Shown here piece by piece: positions 26,363 to 35,800 of a stretch of DNA of 64,000 nucleotides (positions are counted from its first letter, which is position 1; each line of letters begins with the position of its first letter). This DNA comes from Acidobacteriota bacterium (GTDB lineage: Bacteria; Acidobacteriota; Vicinamibacteria; Vicinamibacterales; SCN-69-37). The stretch spans positions 1 to 64,000 of the forward strand of contig CANIII010000004.1 of NCBI GenBank assembly GCA_947467605.1. The letters are read 5' to 3'. The position numbers were made by a program, and so were the translations under genes. The notes beneath the pieces were generated by a model. That model was not told the origin of the DNA, ran no database searches, and saw only the letters and a program-made list of their open reading frames with translations.

Positions 26363-28543
26363 ATGCGCCTGTCGATCGCGACCAGCACGGCCCTGATCTG
26401 TTTGTTCCTCTCTCCTGCCAACGCACTGGCATCTCAGAATCCTCTGGCGCTGCCTGGCACCTTGAAGGTGAGCGTGTCGAGCGACACCGGCCCGGTCTCG
26501 GCGGCGTCCGTCAAGGTGGGTCCACAAACGGTCCTCACGGGAGCGGAAGGAATCGCCGTGCTCGTGTTGCCGCCCGGCGAAGTGATGGTGTCGATCGAGG
26601 CCACCGGCTTTCTGACGCAGACGGCCTCCGCGGTGATGACTTCACGCGTGGAGACACGGCTTGATGTCCGGCTGGCCGCGCAGCCCGCGGTGACCGAGGA
26701 GGTCATCGTCTCGGCGACACGATCCGAAAAGCGGCTCGTAGACGAGCCGCTCCGCGTTGAAGTGCTGGACCGCGACGAGATCGAAGAGAAGTTGCTCATG
26801 ACCCCCGGCGACATCGCGATGATGTTGAATGAAACCGCCGGACTGCGCGTGCAGGTGACCTCGCCCGCACTTGGTGCTGCGAGTCTCCGCATTCAGGGTT
26901 TGAGAGGCCGATACACCCAGCTCCTGTCGGACGGCTTGCCGCTCTACGGCGGGCAGTCGGGATCGATCGGCCTCCTCCAGATTCCGCCGATGGATCTCGG
27001 TCGCGTCGAAATCATCAAAGGTGTTGCATCGTCGTTGTTTGGTGCGTCGGCGCTCGGCGGCGTCATCAATCTGATTTCTCGCCAGCCGGGCGAAACCTCC
27101 GATCGCGAAGTGCTGGTCAATCAGACGACGCTCGGCGGCACGGATGCGATGCTGTGGATGTCGGGTCCGATCAGGCCGCACTGGCGTTACACGGTGCTCG
27201 CGGGAGTGGATCATCAGAATGCGCGGGATGTGGATGCCGATGGATGGGCTGACGTGTCGGGGTTTTCCCGGCTCAATGTGCGGCCACGCGTATTCTGGAA
27301 TAACGGCGATGGTCGTTCCGTGTTCTTCACGGCTGGTGTGATGTCCGAAAACCGAGCCGGCGGCACGCTGGACGGGCGCCGACTGCCGGATGGTTCGTCG
27401 TTCATCGAGTCCATCGACTCGCGACGTATCGACACCGGCGTCGTTGCTCGTCTGTTGGTCGGCAGTCGCGTGCTGGGGCTGCGCGGGTCGGCGACGTTGC
27501 AGACGCACGCCCATCTGTTTGGTGACGCGAAGGAAGATGATCGTCATGCGACGGCTTTTGGCGAAGTCTCGCTGACGGGTGCCTCCGGACCGCATACATG
27601 GGTGATCGGCGGCGCGGTGCAGTCAGACGGTTATCGCGCGCACGATGTGCCGCGCTTTAACTACACCGACTGGGTGCCGTCGGTCTTCGCGCAGGACGAC
27701 TACACCCTGTCGCCGCACGTGGCGTTCTCGGTGAGCGCGCGGCTCGACCAGCACAGTCGGCTCGGCACGTTTGTCAGCCCACGCGCCTCGGCGTTGGTGC
27801 GTGGCGGGCCGTGGACGCTCCGCATGTCTGCCGGTAGCGGCTACTTTGCGCCGACGCCCCTCACGGATGAAACCGAAGCGGCAGGGCTGACGCGGTTGAC
27901 CTCGGTGCGGTTGGACCGCGCGGAGACAGCGCAGACGTACTCTGCGGATCTCAGCCGATCATTTGGCTCGATGGAACTGAACGCCACCGTGTTTGGGTCG
28001 CGTGTGAGTGATCCGCTCGCGCCGCGTCCGGTCGTCGGCACGTCGAATCGTTATGAACTTGTGCCGTTGGCCGGCGCCACTCGCACGGTTGGCGTTGAGG
28101 GGCTCGCGAAGGTGAGCGCGGGACCGTTCGCCATGGTCGCGACCTATACCTATGTGCACGCCACCGAACCCGATGCGGTGACTGGCACGCGCCTGGATGT
28201 TGCGCTTACGCCGCATCATGCGATGGGCCTCGTGACGATGTGGGAACGGGAAGGCGTGGGCCGCGCGGGCGTGGAGTTCTACTACACGGGCCGACAGAGA
28301 CTCGACAACAACCCGTATCGCGCCGAGAGCGCGGCGTATCCGTACATCGGCTTCATGGCGGAGAAACGGATCGGCGGTCGTCTGCGACTGTTCATCAATG
28401 CCGAGAACCTGACCGACCGACGACAGACGCGTTTCGATTCACTCGTGCGTCCGTCGCGTAACTACGATGGCCGCTGGACTGTTGACGCCTGGGCGCCGCT
28501 CGATGGCCGCACGGCCAACGCGGGTTTTCGCTGGACGTTCTAG
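26363..28543 (+). CDS. TonB-dependent outer-membrane receptor
   Basis: The product is 726 residues from the ATG at 26363, chosen for the signal peptide (RLSIATSTALICLFLSPANALA). Residues about 25-100 are a carboxypeptidase-regulatory-like domain (GPVSAASVKVGPQTVLTG). The plug follows from about residue 110: VIVSATRSEKRLVDEPLRVE, LNETAGLRVQ, LRIQGLRGRYTQLLSDGLPL, then VEIIKGVASSLFGASALGGV, the classic plug core. The remainder is a beta-barrel rich in alternating aromatic strands and ends in the strand ANAGFRWTF. It would import a siderophore, cobalamin or glycan/peptide across the outer membrane with TonB energy. Its stop overlaps the stop of the convergent gene (CTAG). Confidence 0.9.
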   Translation: MRLSIATSTALICLFLSPANALASQNPLALPGTLKVSVSSDTGPVSAASVKVGPQTVLTGAEGIAVLVLPPGEVMVSIEATGFLTQTASAVMTSRVETRLDVRLAAQPAVTEEVIVSATRSEKRLVDEPLRVEVLDRDEIEEKLLMTPGDIAMMLNETAGLRVQVTSPALGAASLRIQGLRGRYTQLLSDGLPLYGGQSGSIGLLQIPPMDLGRVEIIKGVASSLFGASALGGVINLISRQPGETSDREVLVNQTTLGGTDAMLWMSGPIRPHWRYTVLAGVDHQNARDVDADGWADVSGFSRLNVRPRVFWNNGDGRSVFFTAGVMSENRAGGTLDGRRLPDGSSFIESIDSRRIDTGVVARLLVGSRVLGLRGSATLQTHAHLFGDAKEDDRHATAFGEVSLTGASGPHTWVIGGAVQSDGYRAHDVPRFNYTDWVPSVFAQDDYTLSPHVAFSVSARLDQHSRLGTFVSPRASALVRGGPWTLRMSAGSGYFAPTPLTDETEAAGLTRLTSVRLDRAETAQTYSADLSRSFGSMELNATVFGSRVSDPLAPRPVVGTSNRYELVPLAGATRTVGVEGLAKVSAGPFAMVATYTYVHATEPDAVTGTRLDVALTPHHAMGLVTMWEREGVGRAGVEFYYTGRQRLDNNPYRAESAAYPYIGFMAEKRIGGRLRLFINAENLTDRRQTRFDSLVRPSRNYDGRWTVDAWAPLDGRTANAGFRWTF

Positions 28544-29391
28544 CGTTCGCGCACGCGAATGCTGAGGCCCACCGCCACAAACCACTGCGCCGGCGAATCA
28601 CCACGCACGCCCTTGCCGCCGCTCAGATCGAGTTGCACGTTGGGTGCCGGCACATAGGCCAACCCGCCATCGACGATGATCGCGGATCCGGCGCCGGGAC
28701 CTTCCGCCGCCTGGATGCTGATGTCGACGAAGGGGTTGAGCGTCTTCGCCGCGTTGAATGTGCTGAGGGTCAACGCGAAGAGGGCGGTCGTGAACGTCTC
28801 GCCGTTGTCACCTTCGTAACGTCCAATGCCGACGTTGGGATTGATTGAGAGCATTGGCGTGACGTCCCAGTCGGCTGCAAAACGCACATCGCCGGTCGTC
28901 TTCGTCGTCTTCACACCGGAGGTGCCGGACGCCGGAAAGACGCGGCCGATCACACCGAGCGACGGCTGCGCTGGACCGTCGGATTCCTGAAACTGCAGTT
29001 TGGCGCCGATCGAGATCGGGGCAAAGTCTGACGAGCTCGCCGACAACGAGCCGGGACCGGTGACCGTGACGTGCGTGAACGTATTGCTCTCGACGCGCAG
29101 TTCGAAGCGGTTCGTCACGCCGATACGGAAGAGGCTGGGGATCGTGGTTGCGCGCTCTTTGATGCCGGCGTCGCTACGACGCTCCTGCTGCACTCCGGCT
29201 TCGAGCTGGAACCAGCCGCGGCCGATGACGGCGCTGCCGTCTGCGATGCCGGGTCGATCAGGGTTGATCGCATCCCCGGAGGCCTGCGCCTGCGAGCCCG
29301 GCGGTGTCGCGGGCGCTGAGGTGGTCTGCGCAGATGCAGGCGTGGCGGCAACAGTCAGGGCGAGCACGATCGAAGCGGTGAAGAGTCTCAT
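28540..29391 (-). CDS. Outer-membrane beta-barrel protein, phenol-degradation MetA-like
   Basis: The product is 283 residues from the ATG at 29391, preceded by GGGCGAG and opening a signal peptide (RLFTASIVLALTVAATPASAQ). After a Pro/Ala linker comes INPDRPGIADGSAVIGRGWF, then repeated amphipathic strands (FELRVESNTF, PISIGAKLQFQESDG, VRFAADWDVTPMLSINPNVG), ending WFVAVGLSIRVRER. This pattern matches transporter proteins of the MetA-pathway outer-membrane family. Such proteins are thought to be passive channels. The gene converges with the TonB receptor with overlapping stop codons, so the two ends are under dual coding constraint. Confidence 0.75.
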   Translation of the reverse strand: MRLFTASIVLALTVAATPASAQTTSAPATPPGSQAQASGDAINPDRPGIADGSAVIGRGWFQLEAGVQQERRSDAGIKERATTIPSLFRIGVTNRFELRVESNTFTHVTVTGPGSLSASSSDFAPISIGAKLQFQESDGPAQPSLGVIGRVFPASGTSGVKTTKTTGDVRFAADWDVTPMLSINPNVGIGRYEGDNGETFTTALFALTLSTFNAAKTLNPFVDISIQAAEGPGAGSAIIVDGGLAYVPAPNVQLDLSGGKGVRGDSPAQWFVAVGLSIRVRER

Positions 29392-29466
29392 GAGCTCGCC
29401 CATCGTACACCGCCAGCCGGACCGCTCGGTTTCGGGATTACGATAGGCGGTCCCCGGAGGACCTTC

Positions 29467-31401
29467 ATGAAATTCACCGACGTTCGTGTCATCGCCAGCA
29501 CCTCGTTTGTCGTCACGATTGCCGCGGGTGCCGCGACCTTCCTCTCTGCACAGTCTGCCGCTCCCGCCAAACCCGTCTTCACGAATGGCCAAGCCCAGAT
29601 CGTGCCGGCGTTCGAAGATCCGTCACAGTGGATCAAGCAGACGCTGTGGGTGGAGACGTCGTTTGACTCGGATCAGGACGGCAAGAAGGATCGTGTGTTC
29701 GTGGACGTCACGCGTCCGAAGCAGACCGACACGGAGGGCCTGAAGGTGCCGATCGTGTATGAGTCGTCGCCGTATTTTGCCGGCACGTCCGGTCCACGCG
29801 AGAACTTGTGGGACGTGCAGCAGGAAGTCGGTGCCGAGCCGACGCCGCGCGTGCATCAGCCGGCGATTGCGTTTCAGCCCGTGCGTCCGAACGTGTCGAC
29901 GTCGCAGGCCAACACGTGGGTGCCGCGCGGGTTTGCCGTGGTGCATTCCGAAGCGCCGGGGACCGGCCTCTCGCAGGGATGCGTCACCGTCGGCGGCGCG
30001 CCCGAAGAGCTCGCACCGAAGGCCGTCATCGACTGGCTCAACGGCCGCGCGAAGGGCTACAAGACGATCGACGGCACTGAAGAAGTCAGCGCGACGTCTT
30101 GGTCCACCGGCAAAGTTGGCATGACGGGGACGTCCTACAACGGCACGATCCCCGTGGCAGCGGCGACCACGGGTGTTCAAGGCTTGGAAGCGATCATTCC
30201 CGTCGCGCCGAATACGTCCTACTACCACTACTACCGCTCCAACGGTCTCGTGCGCCATCCGGGCGGGTGGCTCGGCGAAGACATCGACTTCCTTTACGAC
30301 TACATCAACAGCGGCGACCCGGCGCGTCGCGACAAGTGCAACGCGATCGTCCGCGACGGCCTGTTCGCGAAGGGCCGCGATCGCGCACACGGCGACTACA
30401 ACGATTTCTGGGCGGATCGCGACCTGCTCACGAAAGTGAAGGGCATCAAGGCCGCTGTGCTGATGTCGCACGCATTCAACGACTGGAACGTCGTGCCCGA
30501 GCACAGCGTGCGCATTGCGATGGCGATCAAAGGACAAGTGCCGCTGCAGTTCTACTTCCACCAAGGCGGACACGGCGGCAATCCGCCGCTCGAGATGATG
30601 AACAAGTGGTTCACGCGCTATCTCTATGGCGTCGAGAACGGCGTCGAGAAGGATCCGAAGTCGTGGATCGTGCGGGAGGCGGATCCGAAGGCCGTCGCCT
30701 CAGCACCGGCTCCGGGCGCGCGCGGTGGTCGCGGCGGCACGCCGACACCAGCGCCGACACCATACGCGGACTACCCGAATCCGGCAGCATCACCGGTGAC
30801 GCTCTATCCCGCCGCCGGTGGTTCGAGCGCGGGGCTCCTCGCCACGACGGCGTCAAAGTCGATGATTGAGAAACTCGTGGACGATGTGCAGTTCACGGGC
30901 GCGGCGTTGGCGACGGCGGCGCAGTCGCCGAATCGATTGATCTACGCGACACCCGAGCTGACCGAGCCCGTGCACGTGTCGGGCTTCTCGCGCGTGACGA
31001 TCACGCTCGCATCGAACAAGTCGGCCGCGAATCTCTCGGTGTGGCTCGTGCAGTTGCCGTGGACAGACGGCCCGATCGGCACCGCGAACCTCATCACACG
31101 CGGTTGGGCCGATCCGCAGAATGCCGCATCGCTGACCACGGGCGGCGACTATCACTCGAAGGCCGCCGGCACGCCGCTCACGCCTGGCAAAGCGGTGAAG
31201 ATGACCTTTGACCTCGAACCCGACGACCAGATCATTCCCGCCGGCAAACGCATTGGTCTCATGATCATGTCGAGCGATCGCGACTTCACACTGTGGCCCA
31301 AGCCCGGCACCGAGCTGTCAGTCGATCTCGCCGGTACATCGATTCAGTTGCCTGTTGTTGGCGGTGTGGCTGCGTTGAAGAAGGCAACAGGTATCAGGTA
31401 G
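29467..31401 (+). CDS. Secreted Xaa-Pro dipeptidyl-peptidase (S15/CocE family)
   Basis: This 644-residue protein sits behind a GGAGGA ribosome site and has a signal peptide (IASTSFVVTIAAGAATFLSAQ). The N-terminal alpha/beta-hydrolase has QTLWVETSFDSDQDGKKDRV, the bulge PRGFAVVHSEAPGTGLSQGC, and the nucleophile elbow KVGMTGTSYNGTIP. The acid lies in LMSHAFNDWNVVPEHS and the His in YFHQGGHGGNPPLEM. A Gly/Pro-rich insert (GARGGRGGTPTPAPTP) joins the C-terminal jelly-roll domain, which ends with LEPDDQIIPAGKRIGLMIMS, typical of the family. It would cleave Xaa-Pro dipeptides from peptide N-termini, or esters, outside the cytoplasm. It is transcribed alone and ends 3 bases from the convergent M10 peptidase stop. 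Confidence 0.9.
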   Translation: MKFTDVRVIASTSFVVTIAAGAATFLSAQSAAPAKPVFTNGQAQIVPAFEDPSQWIKQTLWVETSFDSDQDGKKDRVFVDVTRPKQTDTEGLKVPIVYESSPYFAGTSGPRENLWDVQQEVGAEPTPRVHQPAIAFQPVRPNVSTSQANTWVPRGFAVVHSEAPGTGLSQGCVTVGGAPEELAPKAVIDWLNGRAKGYKTIDGTEEVSATSWSTGKVGMTGTSYNGTIPVAAATTGVQGLEAIIPVAPNTSYYHYYRSNGLVRHPGGWLGEDIDFLYDYINSGDPARRDKCNAIVRDGLFAKGRDRAHGDYNDFWADRDLLTKVKGIKAAVLMSHAFNDWNVVPEHSVRIAMAIKGQVPLQFYFHQGGHGGNPPLEMMNKWFTRYLYGVENGVEKDPKSWIVREADPKAVASAPAPGARGGRGGTPTPAPTPYADYPNPAASPVTLYPAAGGSSAGLLATTASKSMIEKLVDDVQFTGAALATAAQSPNRLIYATPELTEPVHVSGFSRVTITLASNKSAANLSVWLVQLPWTDGPIGTANLITRGWADPQNAASLTTGGDYHSKAAGTPLTPGKAVKMTFDLEPDDQIIPAGKRIGLMIMSSDRDFTLWPKPGTELSVDLAGTSIQLPVVGGVAALKKATGIR

Positions 31402-31404
31402 GCC

Positions 31405-32853
31405 TCACGCCAGCGCGGAGATCTTCAACGTCGATCCGTTCCAGCCTTTGATCGACTCGGCGCCGTGAACGACGCTGGTGATGGCGCCGTTGCGGCAGGT
31501 GTACGTGCCTGTCTCCGCATTGAACGCGACGGTCCACTTTGTCTTGAGCTTCGTCAAACACACCGTGTCGGTGCCGGCACCGGCCTCGACCGTGGAATTC
31601 GCTTTGCCGAGATAGATCGTGTCGTTGCCTTCGCCGCTATTGATCGTGTTCGTCGCGTCGTCGTTGCCGACGATCGTGTCGGCACCGTGGCCGCCTTTGG
31701 CGCGGTCGATGTGGCTGCCGTTGGCGATCGCAAGGTTATTGGCGCCGGTGTAGGTCGGCTTCACGTTGCTGTGCACGGCATTCGCCCACTTGGCGGCGGT
31801 GTTCACGCTGGTTGGCAGCGCCGCGTAGGGGTCTCTGAGGCCGATCGAACTGAAGTGTCCCGACCTGAGGTCGATGACGTTTGCGCGCGTCTGACCCGAC
31901 GCGTCGATCTCTGACTCCGCATTCGAGTTGGAGATGGTCTTGAGGAACTCGCCGTTGTCGGCGTCGTCGCTCGAGAAGGCGTACGACTGCGCCTCGGTTT
32001 CTGACGAGCTCTGGCTCTTGCCGTACATGTACTGGAGGGCTTCGAGGTCTACCATCTGATAGCCTCTCGCCTGCACGCTGTGGGACGAGAGACTGGTGCG
32101 GCCGCCGCCAATGTCTGCGCCCACGGCTACGCGGCTGTCTGACGGATCGTTGTACGACATCACCGAGTAGCGCGTCGTATCCTCCGTCTTCGGCAGATAC
32201 GGGCCCGGCGTCGTGCCGCCACCGGCGTTGTAGGCGCCGGGATGTTTCAACCCGAGTGCATGGCCAATCTCGTGCACGAGGGCGGCCCATCCCTGTGTGC
32301 CGGGCGACCAATCCGTCGTCGCTTGGTTGTACGCGTCGTTGGCCATGTAGACCGATGCCACGTCCGCATCCCGCGTGTTGGGCACATACGCGTAACCGCC
32401 GCTCTTGCCTTGCTGGTTGTTGGTGCCGAACTGAATGTTGCCGCCGCTGTCGACTTCGTGGAATGTGAGATTGGCGGTCGTGGCGGCGTACGCGAGTGCA
32501 TCGCGCACCGCCTGCTTTGATGCGGCATTCATCGCTTGAAAGCCGCGATTGTCGCTGACAGCGGAACTATTGGCCACGGCCATGAAACTGAACGTCAGTT
32601 CGTGGCGTGCGTTCGACATGCCGGTCGCGCCGGCGGTGCCGACGACGTTGTTGCTGTCGTGCCACCATTGCGTCGCGCCGTGCACGACCGCGTCGATCTC
32701 CGTGTTCCCGGACTTCGTCGGCAGCGCGTTGACGCGCGGTGCAGCGGCGCCGTAGGGATGCGGAACACGCGCGGAGCTGACGCCAGAGACTGACACTGGT
32801 AAGAGATCGGCACTGGTGGCCCCGGCTTGAGCCGGCACCGTTTGCGGTAACAT
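31405..32853 (-). CDS. Serralysin-like M10 metallopeptidase with RTX-type C-terminus
   Basis: The product is 482 residues from the ATG at 32853; ATG 32862 is also possible. It has no signal peptide, as expected for type I secretion. The zinc site is H194-E195-x-x-H198-x-x-G-x-x-H204 (HEIGHALGLKHPG), and the Met-turn is RYSVMSYNDP. The C-terminal 130 residues contain Ca-binding RTX-like nonapeptides (GGHGADTIVGND, SGEGNDTIYLG, AGAGTDTVCL) and end in a hydrophobic tail (STLKISALA), as in serralysin secretion signals. It would be an extracellular protease. No type I ABC exporter or membrane-fusion gene is present in the window. The start codon lies only 7 bases from the divergent OPT gene. Confidence 0.85.
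   Translation of the reverse strand: MLPQTVPAQAGATSADLLPVSVSGVSSARVPHPYGAAAPRVNALPTKSGNTEIDAVVHGATQWWHDSNNVVGTAGATGMSNARHELTFSFMAVANSSAVSDNRGFQAMNAASKQAVRDALAYAATTANLTFHEVDSGGNIQFGTNNQQGKSGGYAYVPNTRDADVASVYMANDAYNQATTDWSPGTQGWAALVHEIGHALGLKHPGAYNAGGGTTPGPYLPKTEDTTRYSVMSYNDPSDSRVAVGADIGGGRTSLSSHSVQARGYQMVDLEALQYMYGKSQSSSETEAQSYAFSSDDADNGEFLKTISNSNAESEIDASGQTRANVIDLRSGHFSSIGLRDPYAALPTSVNTAAKWANAVHSNVKPTYTGANNLAIANGSHIDRAKGGHGADTIVGNDDATNTINSGEGNDTIYLGKANSTVEAGAGTDTVCLTKLKTKWTVAFNAETGTYTCRNGAITSVVHGAESIKGWNGSTLKISALA
32848..32853 (+). promoter_or_regulatory. -10-like hexamer TAACAT for the OPT gene
   Basis: TAACAT ends 7 bases before the ATG at 32861 and its last three bases are the start codon of the divergent peptidase gene. 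The placement matches the leaderless pattern seen elsewhere in the window. Confidence 0.35.
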
Positions 32854-32860
32854 CCGCCCC

Positions 32861-34804
32861 ATGCAGCCAAAGGAACTGACGATTCGTGGCCTGGTGCTCG
32901 GCGCGTTGATCACGACGGTCTTCACCGCCGCCAACGTCTATCTCGGTCTGAAAGTGGGGTTGACGTTCGCCTCCTCGATTCCCGCGGCCGTGATCTCGAT
33001 GGCCATCCTCAGCGCCGTCAAGGACTCGTCGATTCTTGAAAACAACATTGTGCAGACGGTGGCGTCGGCCGCCGGCACGTTGTCGGCCATCATCTTTGTG
33101 CTGCCGGGGCTCGTGATCGTCGGTTGGTGGACCGGGTTTCCGTTCTGGCAATCGTTCTTGATCTGCGTGAGCGGCGGTGTGCTGGGTGTGCTGTTCACGA
33201 TTCCTCTGCGTCGTGCGCTCGTCACGAATTCGGATCTGCCGTATCCCGAAGGCGTCGCAGCCGCTGAAGTGCTGAAGGTGGGCTCGGGCGCGCGCGGTGA
33301 GGCCAATACCGATAGCGGCGAAGCGCGCGAGGGTCTCACCGCCGTCGTGATGGGATCGGTCGCCTCGGCCGGTCTCGCGATCGTGGCCGCGACGCGTGTC
33401 GTCGCCGCCGAAGTGAGCGGCGTGTTTCACCTGACAGCGACGGCCGCGAGCGGCTACAACATCGCGTGGTCTCTCGCGTTGTTTGGGGCGGGTCATCTGG
33501 TGGGGCTTGAGGTCGGGATGGCGATGCTGGCCGGGTTGCTCATCGCCTGGGCTGGTGCGGTGCCGATCCTCACGCATCTGCAGCCGGCGACGGACGCCGC
33601 AACCTTCGTCTCGCACACGATGACGATCTGGCGCACACAGGTCCGCTTCATTGGCGCGGGCACCATCGCCGTGTCCGCGATCTGGACGCTCGCAAAACTC
33701 GCCGGGCCGGTGGTCGGTGGCCTCGTCAGTTCACTGCGCGTTTCTCAATCCGCCGTCACTGGCGATGAGCGCGATCGTGACCTCGCGCCGTCGTGGATCG
33801 TGGCGTTAGCCGTGATCTGCATGGCGATCACCGGCTGGCTCGCGTACTCCTTCGCGAGTGCGACGACGCTGGCGCCGTATGCCGTGCGCCTCACACTGAT
33901 TGCCATTCCGTTCGTGTTTGTCGTCGGCTTCATGATCGCCGGTGTCGCCGGATACATGGCCGGTTTGATCGGTGCATCGAACAGCCCGATCTCGGGCATC
34001 GGCATTCTGGGCATCGTGACGTGCGCGTCGCTCGTCGCGATGGCCGTCACGCCCACGCCTGAGAATCGACCGGTGCTCGTGGCGTTCGCGTTGTTCATCA
34101 CCGCGATTGTGTTTGCCTGCGCGACGATTTCGAATGACAACCTGCAGGATTTGAAGACCGGGCAACTCGTTGGCGCCTCGCCAATGAAGCAGCAGATCGC
34201 GCTCATCGTCGGCGTCGCGGCCGGTGCGGCGGTGATCCCGTCGGTGTTGAACCTGCTCGCGAAAGCGTATGGGTTTGCCGGCGCGGCGAACATTGGCGTC
34301 GTAGCGCAGAATCCGTTGCCCGCGCCGCAGGCGACGTTGATCTCGGCACTCGCACAAGGCGTGATCGGCGGCAGTCTTGATTGGAAGATGATCGGCATCG
34401 GCGCGGCGGTGGGTGTGTCGCTGATCGTGATCGATGCGGTGCTGCGCGCGACGAAGAAGGGGAGCCTGCCGCCACTCGCCGTCGGCATCGGCATCTATCT
34501 GCCGATGTCCGCGACATTTGCCGTCGTCGTCGGCGCCGTCGTGGGGCATTGGTACAACAAGAAGGCGGCCGCCTCGCGCGCGCCCGAACGAGCCGAGCGG
34601 CTCGGCACGCTCATCGCCTCCGGCATGATCGTCGGCGAATCACTCTTTGGCGTGCTCAACGCCGGCTTGATCGTGGCGTTCGCGACCGACGCGCCGATCG
34701 CGCTTGTGCCCGAGACGTTCGCGGCAGCGAACATTCTCGGGCTGGTGAGTTTCATTGGTCTCGTGTGGTGGCTCTACGGCTGGATGCTGAAGCGAGCCAA
34801 TTGA
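32861..34804 (+). CDS. OPT-family oligopeptide transporter
   Basis: This 647-residue protein has about 14-16 hydrophobic segments. The start KELTIRGLVLGALITTVFTA with NVYLGLKVGLTFASSIPAAV is the hallmark of bacterial OPT proteins, as are the NIVQTVASAAGTLSAIIFVL block, SDLPYPEGVAAAEVL, and QDLKTGQLVGASPMKQQIAL. The C-terminus ends LVSFIGLVWWLYGWMLKRAN. These proton-coupled importers take up small peptides or metal-peptide conjugates across the inner membrane. It fits with the many secreted peptidases in the region, since released peptides could be taken up here. The divergent gene encodes the M10 peptidase, hinting at shared control. Confidence 0.9.
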   Translation: MQPKELTIRGLVLGALITTVFTAANVYLGLKVGLTFASSIPAAVISMAILSAVKDSSILENNIVQTVASAAGTLSAIIFVLPGLVIVGWWTGFPFWQSFLICVSGGVLGVLFTIPLRRALVTNSDLPYPEGVAAAEVLKVGSGARGEANTDSGEAREGLTAVVMGSVASAGLAIVAATRVVAAEVSGVFHLTATAASGYNIAWSLALFGAGHLVGLEVGMAMLAGLLIAWAGAVPILTHLQPATDAATFVSHTMTIWRTQVRFIGAGTIAVSAIWTLAKLAGPVVGGLVSSLRVSQSAVTGDERDRDLAPSWIVALAVICMAITGWLAYSFASATTLAPYAVRLTLIAIPFVFVVGFMIAGVAGYMAGLIGASNSPISGIGILGIVTCASLVAMAVTPTPENRPVLVAFALFITAIVFACATISNDNLQDLKTGQLVGASPMKQQIALIVGVAAGAAVIPSVLNLLAKAYGFAGAANIGVVAQNPLPAPQATLISALAQGVIGGSLDWKMIGIGAAVGVSLIVIDAVLRATKKGSLPPLAVGIGIYLPMSATFAVVVGAVVGHWYNKKAAASRAPERAERLGTLIASGMIVGESLFGVLNAGLIVAFATDAPIALVPETFAAANILGLVSFIGLVWWLYGWMLKRAN

Positions 34805-34817
34805 ACGAGGGGCAGGT

Positions 34818-35633
34818 CTAGCAGCCTTTCGATACGGTCCAGTCGCCTTTTTCGCCGAGCGTGTTCGACCAGGTGCCTCTGGCGAAGGTCTGGAGGATGT
34901 TGTCGGTCAAGGCGCCCTCCGCCGTGACCGTGCCATCTTTACCGTTGGGCCCGATCGGTCCTGAGACTCGGATGATTGTTGTCGATTTGCTGAACGTGCC
35001 CCTGACTGACGTGCCGTCGTTGGCGCCGTTATCCCACGCGGTGCCAATGACACTGTCTCCGGTGATGGTCATCGTAAGGCGTCCGCCGGCGCCGCCCGAG
35101 AATGTTCCGCACATGTGGATCGGAGCGACGGCTACGTCTTTGGGAGGCGCGGCCGCGACGCCACTCTGCTGCGTGCCGTTCGGCTGAGAGACCTTGGTGG
35201 TCCCGGTCACGGACGCATCAGTCTGAATCGTCGCCGCAATCGTCATTGTGGAGTTGGCGCAGCTGAACGTCTTGGTGGCGCTGTCGTACGTCCCGGTCAC
35301 CGTGTTTGTGACCGTCGTGCCACTGAAGTGATAGGTGCAGGTCGCGGTCGACGTCGCCGACGGCGCGGCCGAGCGCGTTGATGCCGCGACTGAGACGGGT
35401 ATGTCGCCGGCGATGGTGAAGCTCCCGACGTAGCTTGCACCGGAGAAGGTGCCTTCGTAGGCGACGCTCTTTGTAGGGACCGGCGTCGGTGTGGGCGTCG
35501 GTGTCGGTGTCGTGTTCGTCGTGGTGCTGGTGGTTGGGGACGTGGGACTGCTGCTGCCCCCGCCTCCGCAGGCGATGGCGGCCAGAGTCAAAGACACCAC
35601 AAGTGCTGTAGACAGACGTTGAATCGGGCTCAT
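34818..35633 (-). CDS. Lipoprotein of unknown function
   Basis: The product is 271 residues from the ATG at 35633, preceded by a GAGAGG ribosome site. The signal has a lipobox (SLTLAAIAC, Cys at about residue 22) followed by GGGGSSSP and a Thr/Pro repeat linker (TPTPTPTPTPVPT). The mature domain is beta-rich: VAYEGTFSGASYVGSFTIAG, TCTYHFSGTTVTNTVTGTYD, and later GGRLTMTITGDSVIGTAWDN, ending KGDWTVSKGC. The two halves look alike in strand pattern and may be a repeated barrel. No catalytic motif is visible. It probably sits in the outer membrane. It converges with the OPT gene, leaving 13 bases between stops. Confidence 0.7.
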   Translation of the reverse strand: MSPIQRLSTALVVSLTLAAIACGGGGSSSPTSPTTSTTTNTTPTPTPTPTPVPTKSVAYEGTFSGASYVGSFTIAGDIPVSVAASTRSAAPSATSTATCTYHFSGTTVTNTVTGTYDSATKTFSCANSTMTIAATIQTDASVTGTTKVSQPNGTQQSGVAAAPPKDVAVAPIHMCGTFSGGAGGRLTMTITGDSVIGTAWDNGANDGTSVRGTFSKSTTIIRVSGPIGPNGKDGTVTAEGALTDNILQTFARGTWSNTLGEKGDWTVSKGC

Positions 35634-35800
35634 AGTGTTACCTCTCAAATCCATAGACGGACCCATCGCGACATTTCCGCCGTCCGCGACCGCACGCGGC
35701 CGGTCGTTCGTTCGTCATGGAATCTGTCGTAAGATGCCTCGTCGCGCAGGCGGCAGACTTCATGAAAACCTGAGGATTTGTTGATTCTTCACGAGGCGAC

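Noticed and set aside
28540-28543. CTAG shared by the stop codons of convergent genes
   Set aside because: A four-base overlap of convergent stops is common in compact genomes and needs no special explanation.
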